Assembly: GCF_016861975.1 (NCBI RefSeq)
Contig: NZ_BOMB01000019.1
Location: 207,619-271,618, forward strand
Direction: 5' to 3'
DNA from: Actinocatenispora rupis
GTDB lineage: Bacteria; Actinomycetota; Actinomycetes; Mycobacteriales; Micromonosporaceae
Length of the DNA: 64,000 nucleotides
A program made the position numbers and the translations under genes. Positions 27,287 to 35,858 of the stretch are shown here, one piece after another (the stretch's first letter is position 1; each line of letters begins with the position of its first letter). A model generated the notes under the pieces. That model was not told the DNA's origin, searched no databases, and saw only the letters and a list, made by a program, of their open reading frames with translations.

Positions 27287-27988
27287 TCAGGACTTGCGGA
27301 TGCGGTCCGCCACGATGCGCGCGTACCGCACGGCCTCGTCGACGGCGACCGAGCCGTCGCCAGGGATCACGCCGACCGCGGCGACGTTGTCGCCGTACCG
27401 GAAGACCAGGAACGTCTCGTTGAGCGTGAAGCCCGAGGCGCTGCCGGTGAACACGATCATCTGACTCTCGTCGAGTACCTGCGGCGCCTCGTGGGTGACG
27501 AACCGTCCGGTCATCGGCATGCCGTCCTCGGACATGCTGAAGCTGGCGCACTGGTCGGCCAGGTCCGCGGCCTGCGCAATGCGCGCGTGCCCCTTGCCCG
27601 GTGCGGTCGTCGAGCTGGACGAGACCACGGCCCCGAACGAGTCGGACGAGTCCTGGGTGAACTGATGGTGCACGTCGCCCACGATCACCTCGCTCAGCCG
27701 CTTCATACACCGCCCCTCGGGAACGCTCGGGTCGGCGTCGTTCGTGTACCCGCTCGGCAGGTCGTCGAGCGTGAGCAGGACCTGCTCCTGTTGGGCCCTG
27801 GTGAGGCGTGGCCGCGAGGCGACGCCGGTGCCGCTGCCCGCCGAACTGGAGGCGTCAGCCGACTTCGGTGCGCTGGACGACGCCCCTCGCGGATCACCAT
27901 GCGATCCCGCAGCGGACTTGTCCGGGCCGCAGCCCGTCACGCCCAACACCACCAGCGCCAGCATCGCGACGACCGCTTTGCCCTGCAT
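27287..27988 (-). CDS. Secreted lipoprotein, PknH-sensor-like domain possible
   Basis: 233 residues with a lipoprotein signal peptide: basic start, hydrophobic stretch AVVAMLALVVLGVTGC with the lipobox LGVTGC, so Cys20 is the likely lipidated residue. A Ser/Ala/Gly-rich linker follows, then a globular domain (LTLDDLPSGYTND ... GRCMKRLSEVIVGD ... VLDESQMIVFTGSASGFTLN). The domain resembles actinobacterial sensor/PknH C-terminal domains, which I offer as a possibility only. It would be anchored outside the membrane. The 320 bp upstream (27989-28309) contain no gene I can support. Confidence 0.7.
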   Translation of the reverse strand: MQGKAVVAMLALVVLGVTGCGPDKSAAGSHGDPRGASSSAPKSADASSSAGSGTGVASRPRLTRAQQEQVLLTLDDLPSGYTNDADPSVPEGRCMKRLSEVIVGDVHHQFTQDSSDSFGAVVSSSSTTAPGKGHARIAQAADLADQCASFSMSEDGMPMTGRFVTHEAPQVLDESQMIVFTGSASGFTLNETFLVFRYGDNVAAVGVIPGDGSVAVDEAVRYARIVADRIRKS

Positions 27989-28309
27989 CCACGCACCTCC
28001 ACGCCTCGTGTCGGGGGACAGTACCGGACACGGTCAAGTACCAGTGGTCGTCGCCGGCGGAGAGTACGAGAAGTCCGAAGGCGACCGCGAGCGTGCACAG
28101 CGTCGGGAGCAGCGCGCCGGACTGTGCTGCCGGGCGGCAGTACGCACGCGGGCCGGTCCTGCCAGACGCGCTAGCCACGACACACCGTCACCGCTGTCCA
28201 CTGGTGCGCCACGCGTCGCCGACCGTGCCGACCCACGCCGCATGGCGATGATCCGCTCGGGTCCCGTGGCTCCGTGACCTGACCAGCGCTCCACCTCAGG
28301 GCTTATCGG

Positions 28310-28501
28310 TCAAGGGGTCGCCGTAGCTTCCAGCGCGTGGCCGATGTCGTGGGCGTCGGGTGCGTTGCGGGCGAGCCGGGCGAGCTTCGGGACGATGAGG
28401 GTGTCGCCGGCGCGGACGGCGGCGAGGGCCTCGCGTTGGGCGGTGAGGTCTTGGGCGTCGGTGGAGCAGCGGGCGTAGCCGATCAGCGTGGGATCATGTC
28501 C
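28310..28501 (-). pseudogene. Serine recombinase (resolvase) remnant
   Basis: The frame reads TLIGYARCSTDAQDLTAQREAL, the N-terminal catalytic segment of small serine recombinases including the nucleophile Ser in CST. It jumps directly to AAVRAGDTLIVPKLARLARNAPDAHDI, which is normally some 35 residues further on. It then stops after EATATP, without the helical arm and DNA-binding domain. No start codon is present. An internal deletion plus truncation indicate a decayed Tn3-type resolvase. Confidence 0.75.
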
Positions 28502-28737
28502 GGCAGCGTACGGATAGCCCCCGACAACTGAGACGTTCACCGGACGGGCTGTATGAGACGGCGCCCGTGCTGGTCGATGTCGGCCGCGGCCAGTCCGTCT
28601 CGGTGTTCGTTGGGGGCTCCTGCTACGGGCAGCTTGCGGCCACGCCAGGCAAGTTCTGGTTGGCCAAGAAATCGATCGTTCTGCGCGGTTGATATCGCTA
28701 CGTTGAATGTCGTTGTCGGCCGTTCCGAGGAGCATCG

Positions 28738-29739
28738 ATCACCCAACCGATACCGGTCGGCGACGAGCCGGCTGTCGACCCGGCGCTGCTGAGGACGCTG
28801 GCGGCCGCTGGCCTGCCGGCAACCGGGCGCTTTGTTCGAAAGGCTGGCTGGGTTAGCCGCGCGTGGATCGGCGACGAATACGTCGTACGACTCAACACCG
28901 ACGAACGGCACCGCGACGCGTATCGCCACGAGGCTGCCGTCGTCAACCTGCTCGCCGGCAGCGAGGTCCCGCACGCCCGGCACCTCGCTCATGGCGAGGG
29001 CCCGGACGGGCCGTGGTACGTCTCCGAGCGCCTGCCCGGCCGAACCCTGTACGAAGCGTGGCCGGCGGCGGACTCGTCGACGCGCCAAGCAATCACCGAG
29101 AGCCTCGGTGCTGCGTTGCGCGCCCTGCACCGGATACCTGTCCCGGCGGGCCTGCTGCCGCCTTGGCTGGCCGACGCGCTTGCCGGCAAGAAGCCCTGGG
29201 CTGCGTTCCATCCACCTGTGGTGAGTGCGGCGCTCCAGCAGGTCGAGGCTGCCCGACGAGTGCCCGGCCATGACTCGCAGCTGCTTGCCGACGTCACTGA
29301 TTGGATCCAGGAACGGTTGGTGTCGTTCGCCGACGACGAGCCGGTCCTCGTCCATGGTGATTTACATGGATCCAATGTGATCGTCGACCAGGGACACGTC
29401 ACCGGTCTTATCGATTTCGCGGAGGCGTTGGCTCAGCCGGCGGACGTCGAGCTCGATACCATCCTGCGCTGGTGCGCGAAGGCGCGAGAGTTCCCACCCG
29501 TACCCGACAAACAGGGGCTCGACGAGGCCACGCTCATTGAGGTTCCCGGATGGCTGCACGATGCGTATCCGGAGCTGTTCGAGCGCGAGCATCTGCGCGA
29601 GCGGTTGGACTTCTATGACATGTACGGGGAAGTCACGCTCTATGCACACCACCCGCAGGCTGACATCCGCGAAGCGGCGCAGGACCGCATCACTCGCCTG
29701 CTTTCCGGCCATAACCACCTAGACGAACTCATCTGGTAG
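28738..29739 (+). CDS. Aminoglycoside phosphotransferase-like protein without a standard start codon
   Basis: An intact frame of about 333 codons encodes an APH/choline-kinase fold: YVVRLNTDERHRDAYRHEAAVVNLLAGSEVPHARHL, WYVSERLPGRTLYEAW, the catalytic loop HGDLHGSNVIVDQG and the metal-binding LIDFAEA. No ATG, GTG or TTG exists in frame before TTG 29116, deep inside the kinase fold. The frame opens at 28693, and AGGAG (28728-28732) lies 5 nt before an ATC at 28738, where a start would be expected. Either an ATG mutated to ATC or non-canonical initiation occurs. Base composition is lower in GC than neighbours, and it sits between transposon relics. Confidence 0.6.
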   Translation: MTQPIPVGDEPAVDPALLRTLAAAGLPATGRFVRKAGWVSRAWIGDEYVVRLNTDERHRDAYRHEAAVVNLLAGSEVPHARHLAHGEGPDGPWYVSERLPGRTLYEAWPAADSSTRQAITESLGAALRALHRIPVPAGLLPPWLADALAGKKPWAAFHPPVVSAALQQVEAARRVPGHDSQLLADVTDWIQERLVSFADDEPVLVHGDLHGSNVIVDQGHVTGLIDFAEALAQPADVELDTILRWCAKAREFPPVPDKQGLDEATLIEVPGWLHDAYPELFEREHLRERLDFYDMYGEVTLYAHHPQADIREAAQDRITRLLSGHNHLDELIW

Positions 29740-29858
29740 ATCGTCTTCCCTCATCGTCGATCCACCGGCCCGCCGCGGCGTAGTGCGGCGACGGCCAGGC
29801 CGTGGTACTCGGTGGTCCAGCTGACTGTCGTCCGACATGCTTGTGATCAGCTCGGTGT

Positions 29859-30000
29859 TCAGCCGGCGATCTGCCGCAGGTGCTCGGTACGGTCTGCTCC
29901 CGCTGCCCGTACGCGCGCAGCTCGCCGACCGGGATTTCGAGCCGCTGCGACAGGCGGGCGCCACGGCAGCGTGAGAGCCGCACAGCCGCGCCAAGCACGT
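29859..30000 (-). pseudogene. Tn3-family transposase (DUF4158 region) remnant
   Basis: On the minus strand LSQRLEIPVGELRAYGQREQT is followed, after a frameshift near 29891, by RTEHLRQIAG. Together they match the N-terminal DUF4158 segment of Tn3-type transposases (form: LGIPVGELRAYGxREQTRTEHL). Only some 30-45 codons survive. With the resolvase remnant at 28310-28501 on the same strand, this marks an eroded Tn3-like element around the phosphotransferase gene. Confidence 0.65.
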
Positions 30001-30362
30001 TGGCCTGACCGCGGAACTGCCGCACGAACGCCTGGATTCTCTGCTGTGTGAGGGGCCGGGCTCTGTGAGCTCATGTGCGGGGGCGGACAGGCGCTGTCAG
30101 ACGGCCGAATCGGTGTGTCTGGGTCTACGGCCGACCTTTCGACACTGACGAAACTCAGCGATCACTTCCGGCTCTTCCTCGCGCTAGTTACGGGAATATC
30201 AATATCAATAATCCAGTAAAGAGCATCAGGGGGACTGCAGGGCGGTACAACATAATTCCTGTTAGGTTGCATCGCTCCGTTGTGGTCGGCCGGTGCGTGT
30301 CCCAGCGACGTGGACCGTGAGGGCCAGCACCGGCAGCCGTGTTCGCGGGGCGCCGGAAAGGG
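30001..30362. other. AT-richer non-coding stretch
   Basis: No gene recognised. 30188-30260 is markedly AT-rich for this genome (ATATCAATATCAATA and nearby), which suggests foreign or decayed DNA between the transposon relic and the monooxygenase promoter. Confidence 0.5.
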
Positions 30363-30392
30363 TTGGACGGGCGGCGTTCGGGCTTGTAGCGT
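30363..30392 (+). promoter_or_regulatory. Promoter of the leader peptide/monooxygenase transcript
   Basis: TTGGAC (30363-30368) and TAGCGT (30387-30392) are 18 bp apart, a good sigma-70-type promoter. GGGCTTG just before the -10 resembles one half of the rifamycin-associated element described upstream of rifamycin-resistance genes, but the second half of that inverted repeat is missing. Confidence 0.55.
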
Positions 30393-30429
30393 GCGGCGAA
30401 CCGTGACACCGCTTGAGGAGGTGAGACCC

Positions 30430-32050
<1,621 letters not shown>

Positions 32051-32091
32051 CCTCGGACCCGAGCACCCACGAAACCCGGTCGGTACGACAT

Positions 32092-32124
32092 CCGCGCCGG
32101 AGCTCTCGACCGGCTCCGGCGCGG
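32092..32124 (+). terminator. Terminator after the monooxygenase
   Basis: A perfect 12-bp GC-rich stem (CCGCGCCGGAGC/GCTCCGGCGCGG) with a 9-nt loop, 42 nt beyond the stop codon. The remainder of 32051-32298 has no gene. Confidence 0.7.
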
Positions 32125-32298
32125 GCGTCAGTGCGACCGTCGGTACGTCACGGGCTGAACGTCGCGGCGGGGGTGGATGCGCGCAGGTCGGGCCAGAGTG
32201 GCGGAAGCGGGCCGCCTCGACCTCACGCAGGGGGTACTGGCCGGCACTCCTCGTGTTGTCTGTCGTGGGCGACGACCGGCAGGCGTTAGGCTCTGGGC

Positions 32299-32637
32299 AT
32301 GACGCAGGCGACAGGTACCCGGGGGCGGGCGCGCGGCATCCGTCGCGTACCGGTCGAGGACGACCTCACCCGCCTGAACGGTCCTACCACTGGTGTGGTC
32401 CAGTTGCCGAACCGGCTGCTCTGGCAGCCCGACGTACATCTCGATCTGAGCGACCGGGCGCTGCTGCAGTTCCTGTACGAGACGGTGCTGCGGGAGGCGC
32501 ACACCGGTGAGGAACTGGAGACCTGGCTGGACGGCGAGACGCTGATCCGCCTGTGGCCCGACCTGTACCTCCCGCGGGCGGTGCGGGAGCAGTGGGAGCG
32601 CAAGCACCCCGAGCTGCGGACGCCAGCGGCCGCGTGA
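32299..32637 (+). CDS. Candidate antitoxin/partner of the AbiEii-type nucleotidyltransferase
   Basis: 112 residues with a basic N terminus (TRGRARGIRRVPV), a PTTGVVQLPNRLLW segment and a C-terminal TLIRLWPDLYLPRAVREQWERKHPEL. I have seen this type only as the upstream companion of AbiEii nucleotidyltransferases in actinobacteria; no domain is named. It overlaps the downstream gene by 4 nt (GTGA), implying coupled translation. A TAGGCT box 6 nt upstream of the ATG suggests a leaderless transcript. An antitoxin role is inferred from position only. Confidence 0.7.
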   Translation: MTQATGTRGRARGIRRVPVEDDLTRLNGPTTGVVQLPNRLLWQPDVHLDLSDRALLQFLYETVLREAHTGEELETWLDGETLIRLWPDLYLPRAVREQWERKHPELRTPAAA

Positions 32638-33302
32638 CGACCCCGGCCGAGGCGTTCCAGCGTGACGTGGCCCGGCTGGTGCTGGACGTCGCGTGCGAGC
32701 ACGGGTTCGCGCTGGCCGGCGGGCACGCTCTCGCCGCGCACGACGTCATCCACCGGCCCACCGAGGACGTCGACCTGTTCACCGCCACCGACGGTGCGGT
32801 ACGCCGGGCGGCGGTCGCGGTCGAGGCGGCGCTTACCGACGCCGGGTACACGGTCGAACCCGTCGACGACGTCGACGACCTGTCCGACCTCATCGACGGG
32901 TTCGCCGCCGACATCGCCGAGTACGAGGTGTCGTGCGGGGAGAACATGATGCGGCTGCAGCTGGCCCGGTTCGACCGGCGGCACGAGCCGGTGATGATGG
33001 CGATCGGCCCGGTGCTGCACCTCGACGACGTACTGGCCACGAAGGTCGCGGCGCTCGCCACCCGCGCCGAGCCGCGCGACTACATCGACGTGGCCGCCGC
33101 GCTGGACACCCGTACCCGGGAGCAGTTGCTGGAGTTGGCCGCGGCCGCCGATCCCGCCATCGGGCCCGACGAGTACGCGGATGCGATGGTGCGGCTGGAC
33201 CGGCTCGCCGACGTGGTGTTCCGCGACGTGTACCGGCTGGACCAGGTGCAGATCGACGCCCTGCGCGCACGCTTCGCCGACTGGCCCCGACCGGAGCGCT
33301 GA
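32634..33302 (+). CDS. AbiEii/MenT-type nucleotidyltransferase
   Basis: 222 residues of the DUF1814/AbiEii nucleotidyltransferase family. The N-terminal catalytic motif is LAGGHALAAHDVIHRPTEDVDLF (GG plus DxD-type acidic pair), followed by a Lys in LATKVAALATRAEPRDYIDVAA. Family members act as toxins of type IV or atypical TA systems; MenT enzymes add nucleotides to tRNA 3' ends. It starts at GTG 32634, overlapping the upstream gene. It could be a TA toxin or a stand-alone tRNA-modifying enzyme. Confidence 0.82.
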   Translation: MTTPAEAFQRDVARLVLDVACEHGFALAGGHALAAHDVIHRPTEDVDLFTATDGAVRRAAVAVEAALTDAGYTVEPVDDVDDLSDLIDGFAADIAEYEVSCGENMMRLQLARFDRRHEPVMMAIGPVLHLDDVLATKVAALATRAEPRDYIDVAAALDTRTREQLLELAAAADPAIGPDEYADAMVRLDRLADVVFRDVYRLDQVQIDALRARFADWPRPER

Positions 33303-33306
33303 GGGG

Positions 33307-33663
33307 TCAGTACCGGATGCGGAAGTGGCCGACCAGGTGGATCGTGTTGCCGTCCGGGTCGGCGAGCGGGCAGAGTCGTACCCCCTTGTTGGCGTCGACG
33401 ATCTCGCCGAGGTCGAGGTCCATCTCGCGCAGTTCGCGGACGCCCTCGTCGATGTCGGACACGGCCAGGTTGAGCAGCCCGTGCCCGGCCCGCCGCGGGT
33501 CCTCGGTGACCTGTACCCAGCCGCCGTCGACGACCTGCCACTCGACCAGGTTCGGCATCGGGTTGTTGTCGGGTTCGCGGCCGAACAGCCTCGTGTACCA
33601 GGCGCGGCCGGCGCCGATGTCGCGGACCGCGACGACCGCGAGTACGTGCTCGACGTGTGCCAT
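33307..33663 (-). CDS. VOC-family protein, third gene of the ArsR operon
   Basis: 118 residues with the VOC fold: HVLAVVAVRDIGAGRAWYTRLFGREPDN, LNLAVSDIDEGVREL and the C-terminal LADPDGNTIHLVGHF. Start and preceding stop are 1 nt apart (TGACATG), so it is cotranscribed with the SRPBCC and ArsR genes. Likely small-molecule binding or isomerisation; substrate unknown. Convergent with the nucleotidyltransferase gene with only 4 bp between. Confidence 0.85.
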   Translation of the reverse strand: MAHVEHVLAVVAVRDIGAGRAWYTRLFGREPDNNPMPNLVEWQVVDGGWVQVTEDPRRAGHGLLNLAVSDIDEGVRELREMDLDLGEIVDANKGVRLCPLADPDGNTIHLVGHFRIRY

Positions 33664-33664
33664 G

Positions 33665-34120
33665 TCAGCTCCCGTCGGTCCGGGCGGTCGCGGCGAACTC
33701 CGCGGCCAGGGTGTCGAGTTGCTGCGCGGTGCCCGCCTCGCGCCAGGCCGGTTGCTCCTGGCCGGGCAGGTACATGCCGTGTTCGGTGAGGACCACGAGG
33801 GCGCCCGCGCCGTCGGCGGCGAACTCGACGCTGGTGACCGACACGGTCGACAGCACGTCGCCGGTGTGCAGCGTCGAGGTGGTGAGGATCCGTTCGTCGG
33901 TGACGATGTCGATGTAGCGCCCCTCGTACGTGAGCTGGCGGCCCTCGCCGTCGTACCCCTTGACGGTTTCGAGGCCGCCGACGACGAAGTCCTGGGAGTG
34001 CTCCGCCCCCTGCGCCATCCAGCGTTTCCGCGCCTCGGGTGTCGCCCACGCCGCGAACACACGCTGGACCGGGACCGGGTACCGGCGTTCGAGGGTGAAC
34101 GTCGCATGCGTCACGTCCAT
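33665..34120 (-). CDS. SRPBCC (AHSA1-type) protein, second gene of the ArsR operon
   Basis: 151 residues: FTLERRYPVPVQRVFAAWATPEARKRWMAQG and a long central strand set ending LTEHGMYLPGQEQPAWREAGT. The helix-grip fold binds hydrophobic ligands. ATG 34120 lies 2 nt after the ArsR stop (TGATCATG). ArsR plus SRPBCC is a recurrent actinobacterial pair in which the SRPBCC protein may sense or modify the inducer. Confidence 0.88.
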   Translation of the reverse strand: MDVTHATFTLERRYPVPVQRVFAAWATPEARKRWMAQGAEHSQDFVVGGLETVKGYDGEGRQLTYEGRYIDIVTDERILTTSTLHTGDVLSTVSVTSVEFAADGAGALVVLTEHGMYLPGQEQPAWREAGTAQQLDTLAAEFAATARTDGS

Positions 34121-34122
34121 GA

Positions 34123-34458
34123 TCACTGTTCCTTCAGGTAGTCGTCGAGGTGGTCGAGGCGCCGTTCCCATTCCGTACGTTGCGCGCCGAGCCAGGCTTC
34201 GGCCGTCCGCAGCGCCGACGGTTCGATCCGGCAGCTGCGTACCCGGCCGACCTTCTCGGTGACGATGACGCCGGCCGCTTCCAGTACCTGGAGGTGCTGC
34301 ATCACGGCGGGCAGGGACATCGCCAGCGGCTCGGCGAGCGCCTTGACGGCGACCGGGCCGCGCACGAGCCGTTCGACGATGGCGCGGCGGGTCGGGTCGG
34401 CCAGCGCTCGGAAGACGAGGCCGATCGGATCGGAATGGTTAGGCACATGCTTAACCAT
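34123..34458 (-). CDS. ArsR-family repressor
   Basis: 111 residues with the winged helix FRALADPTRRAIVERLVRG ... PLAMSLPAVMQHLQVLEAAGVIVTEKVGR. No metal-binding Cys cluster is present, so the inducer is probably organic or a protein. The proposed ATG 34458 lies inside the operator dyad; GTG 34446 is an alternative start. Neither has a Shine-Dalgarno, so the mRNA may be leaderless. First gene of a three-gene operon. Confidence 0.87.
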   Translation of the reverse strand: MVKHVPNHSDPIGLVFRALADPTRRAIVERLVRGPVAVKALAEPLAMSLPAVMQHLQVLEAAGVIVTEKVGRVRSCRIEPSALRTAEAWLGAQRTEWERRLDHLDDYLKEQ

Positions 34459-34498
34459 CGCCGTGGGCCACCCGAAAGTCAAGCCCCTGCTTAACCAT
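34437..34498. promoter_or_regulatory. ArsR operator cluster (TGCTTAACCAT repeats)
   Basis: TGCTTAACCAT occurs at 34448-34458 and again at 34488-34498, exactly 40 bp apart (about four helical turns). An inverted, one-mismatch copy ATGGTTAGGCA at 34437-34447 completes a dyad over the ArsR start codon. The cluster stands out as AT-rich and points to cooperative repressor binding. Confidence 0.7.
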
Positions 34499-34526
34499 TC
34501 ACGGCCCTGTCCGGTACGGTGCGCGC

Positions 34527-34958
34527 ATGGGTGACGTACCGGCGCGGTTGACCGTGGTGACGCTCGGCGCGCGGGATCTGCCCACGCTGCGCCGCTTCTA
34601 CGCCACGCTCGGCTGGCCGCAGGTCGACGGCAGCGACGACGCGTGGGCCGGGTTCCTCGTCGGCGGGGTCCTGCTCGCGCTGTACCCGTTGCCCGAGCTG
34701 GCCGCCGAGGCCGCACTCGCCGCCACCGCACCGGCGGCCGGGTTCACCCTGGCCTGCAACGTCGACAGCGCCGAGCAGGTCGACACCGCGTACGAGGCGG
34801 CCCTGGCCGCGGGCGCCACGCCCGTCGCGGAGCCGACGACGCGCGAGTGGGGCGGCCGATCCGGGTACGTGGCGGACCCGGAGGGAAACCGCTGGGAGAT
34901 CGCGTACGCGTCGAGCGCCGTGTTCGACGCCCGCGGAGCCCTCGTCTCCTTCGGCTGA
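34527..34958 (+). CDS. VOC-family protein
   Basis: 143 residues: LTVVTLGARDLPTLRRFYATLGWPQ, GFTLACNVDSAEQVDTAYEAALAAG and YVADPEGNRWEIAYA. A TACGGT box ends 6 nt before the ATG, suggesting a leaderless transcript. It is divergent from the ArsR operon and close enough to share its operator cluster, so it may be a further ArsR target. Substrate unknown. Confidence 0.87.
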   Translation: MGDVPARLTVVTLGARDLPTLRRFYATLGWPQVDGSDDAWAGFLVGGVLLALYPLPELAAEAALAATAPAAGFTLACNVDSAEQVDTAYEAALAAGATPVAEPTTREWGGRSGYVADPEGNRWEIAYASSAVFDARGALVSFG

Positions 34959-34987
34959 CGGCCGGCTCCCGCGCGGACCGTGCCCGG

Positions 34988-35806
34988 TCAGTCCCAGTCG
35001 GCGAGCAACCGCGCGAGACGCCGCAGCAGCCGGGTACGGACCGGCGCCGGCGCCGTACGCAGGTGGTCCGGCCAGTCCAGCAGCAGGAGCAGCAGTTCGG
35101 CGGCGCCGGTGGCGCGGCGCAGTACCTGGTCGTCGGCGATGCCGCGGGCCGCGGCGTACGCGGTGCGCATGGCCGCACGCGGCGGCGTCCACCCGTCGGC
35201 CTCGGCGCGCTGCCACAACAGGGCCAGGTCCTCCGGCCCGTGCCCCGACCCCACCTCCTGCCAGTCGATCCAGACGAACCCGGCCGGGCCGGTGAGGACG
35301 TTGCCGAGGTGCCAGTCGCCGTGAAGCAGGCAGTACGGCAGGGCGCGCAGCGCCGCGTCGAGTTCCGCCACGTCCGGCCAGTCCGGGTACCCGAGACCGG
35401 CCCAGGTACGGCGGGCCGCGGTGACCGACGCCGGCCGGGACGCGGGTTTCAGCCACGGCAGGGCGGGGACGCGGGCGCGGTGCAGCGTGCCGGGTTCGGT
35501 GGCCAGCCGGCACCAGCGCGCGGTGGGCCAGCCGTCCGGGCGCGCGGGCGTACCGGCGCACTCGAACAGCAGGCAGCCGTCGGCGGCGGCGACCAGCCGC
35601 GGCACCCGCACCGGTACGCCGGCGGCGAGCTCCCGGTGGAAGCGCAGTTCCCGGGTGTGCCGGGTGGTCTTCAGGACGAGGTCGCGGCCTCCGGCGCGGA
35701 GCCGGTACACGGTGGCGCCGGACGCGCCGGCGCCGACGGGCCGCACGTCACTCACCTCGTCGGTACGGCCGAGCAGGCGCCACCAGTGGCGTACCGGTGC
35801 GGTCAT
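34988..35806 (-). CDS. Aminoglycoside phosphotransferase-family kinase
   Basis: 272 residues of the APH/choline-kinase fold: GAGASGATVYRLRAGGRDLVLKTT (nucleotide loop and Lys), the catalytic HGDWHLGNVLTGPAG and the metal-binding WIDWQEVGSGHGPEDLALL. Small-molecule kinase; substrate not predictable (aminoglycoside, macrolide, sugar or amino alcohol). ATG 35806. It lies downstream of the ABC exporter on the same strand with a 52-bp gap, so it may be cotranscribed with it. Confidence 0.88.
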   Translation of the reverse strand: MTAPVRHWWRLLGRTDEVSDVRPVGAGASGATVYRLRAGGRDLVLKTTRHTRELRFHRELAAGVPVRVPRLVAAADGCLLFECAGTPARPDGWPTARWCRLATEPGTLHRARVPALPWLKPASRPASVTAARRTWAGLGYPDWPDVAELDAALRALPYCLLHGDWHLGNVLTGPAGFVWIDWQEVGSGHGPEDLALLWQRAEADGWTPPRAAMRTAYAAARGIADDQVLRRATGAAELLLLLLDWPDHLRTAPAPVRTRLLRRLARLLADWD

Positions 35807-35858
35807 CGCGGGCGTCCCTTCGTCGCCGACCACGATGCCGTACCGGCCGCCCGTCGCG

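Noticed and set aside
27894..28178. A small minus-strand frame with one hydrophobic segment upstream of the lipoprotein
   Set aside because: It overlaps the lipoprotein start, has no family match or Shine-Dalgarno, and the hydrophobic stretch alone is not enough.
30075..30190. Tn3-type terminal inverted repeat near the transposase fragment
   Set aside because: Stretches such as GGGTCTACGGCCGACC looked suggestive, but no convincing 38-bp terminal repeat or its partner on the other side could be identified by eye.
30381..30399. A complete rifamycin-associated element upstream of the monooxygenase
   Set aside because: Only the GGGCTTG half is recognisable; the second half of the inverted repeat does not match, so I report only the half-match.
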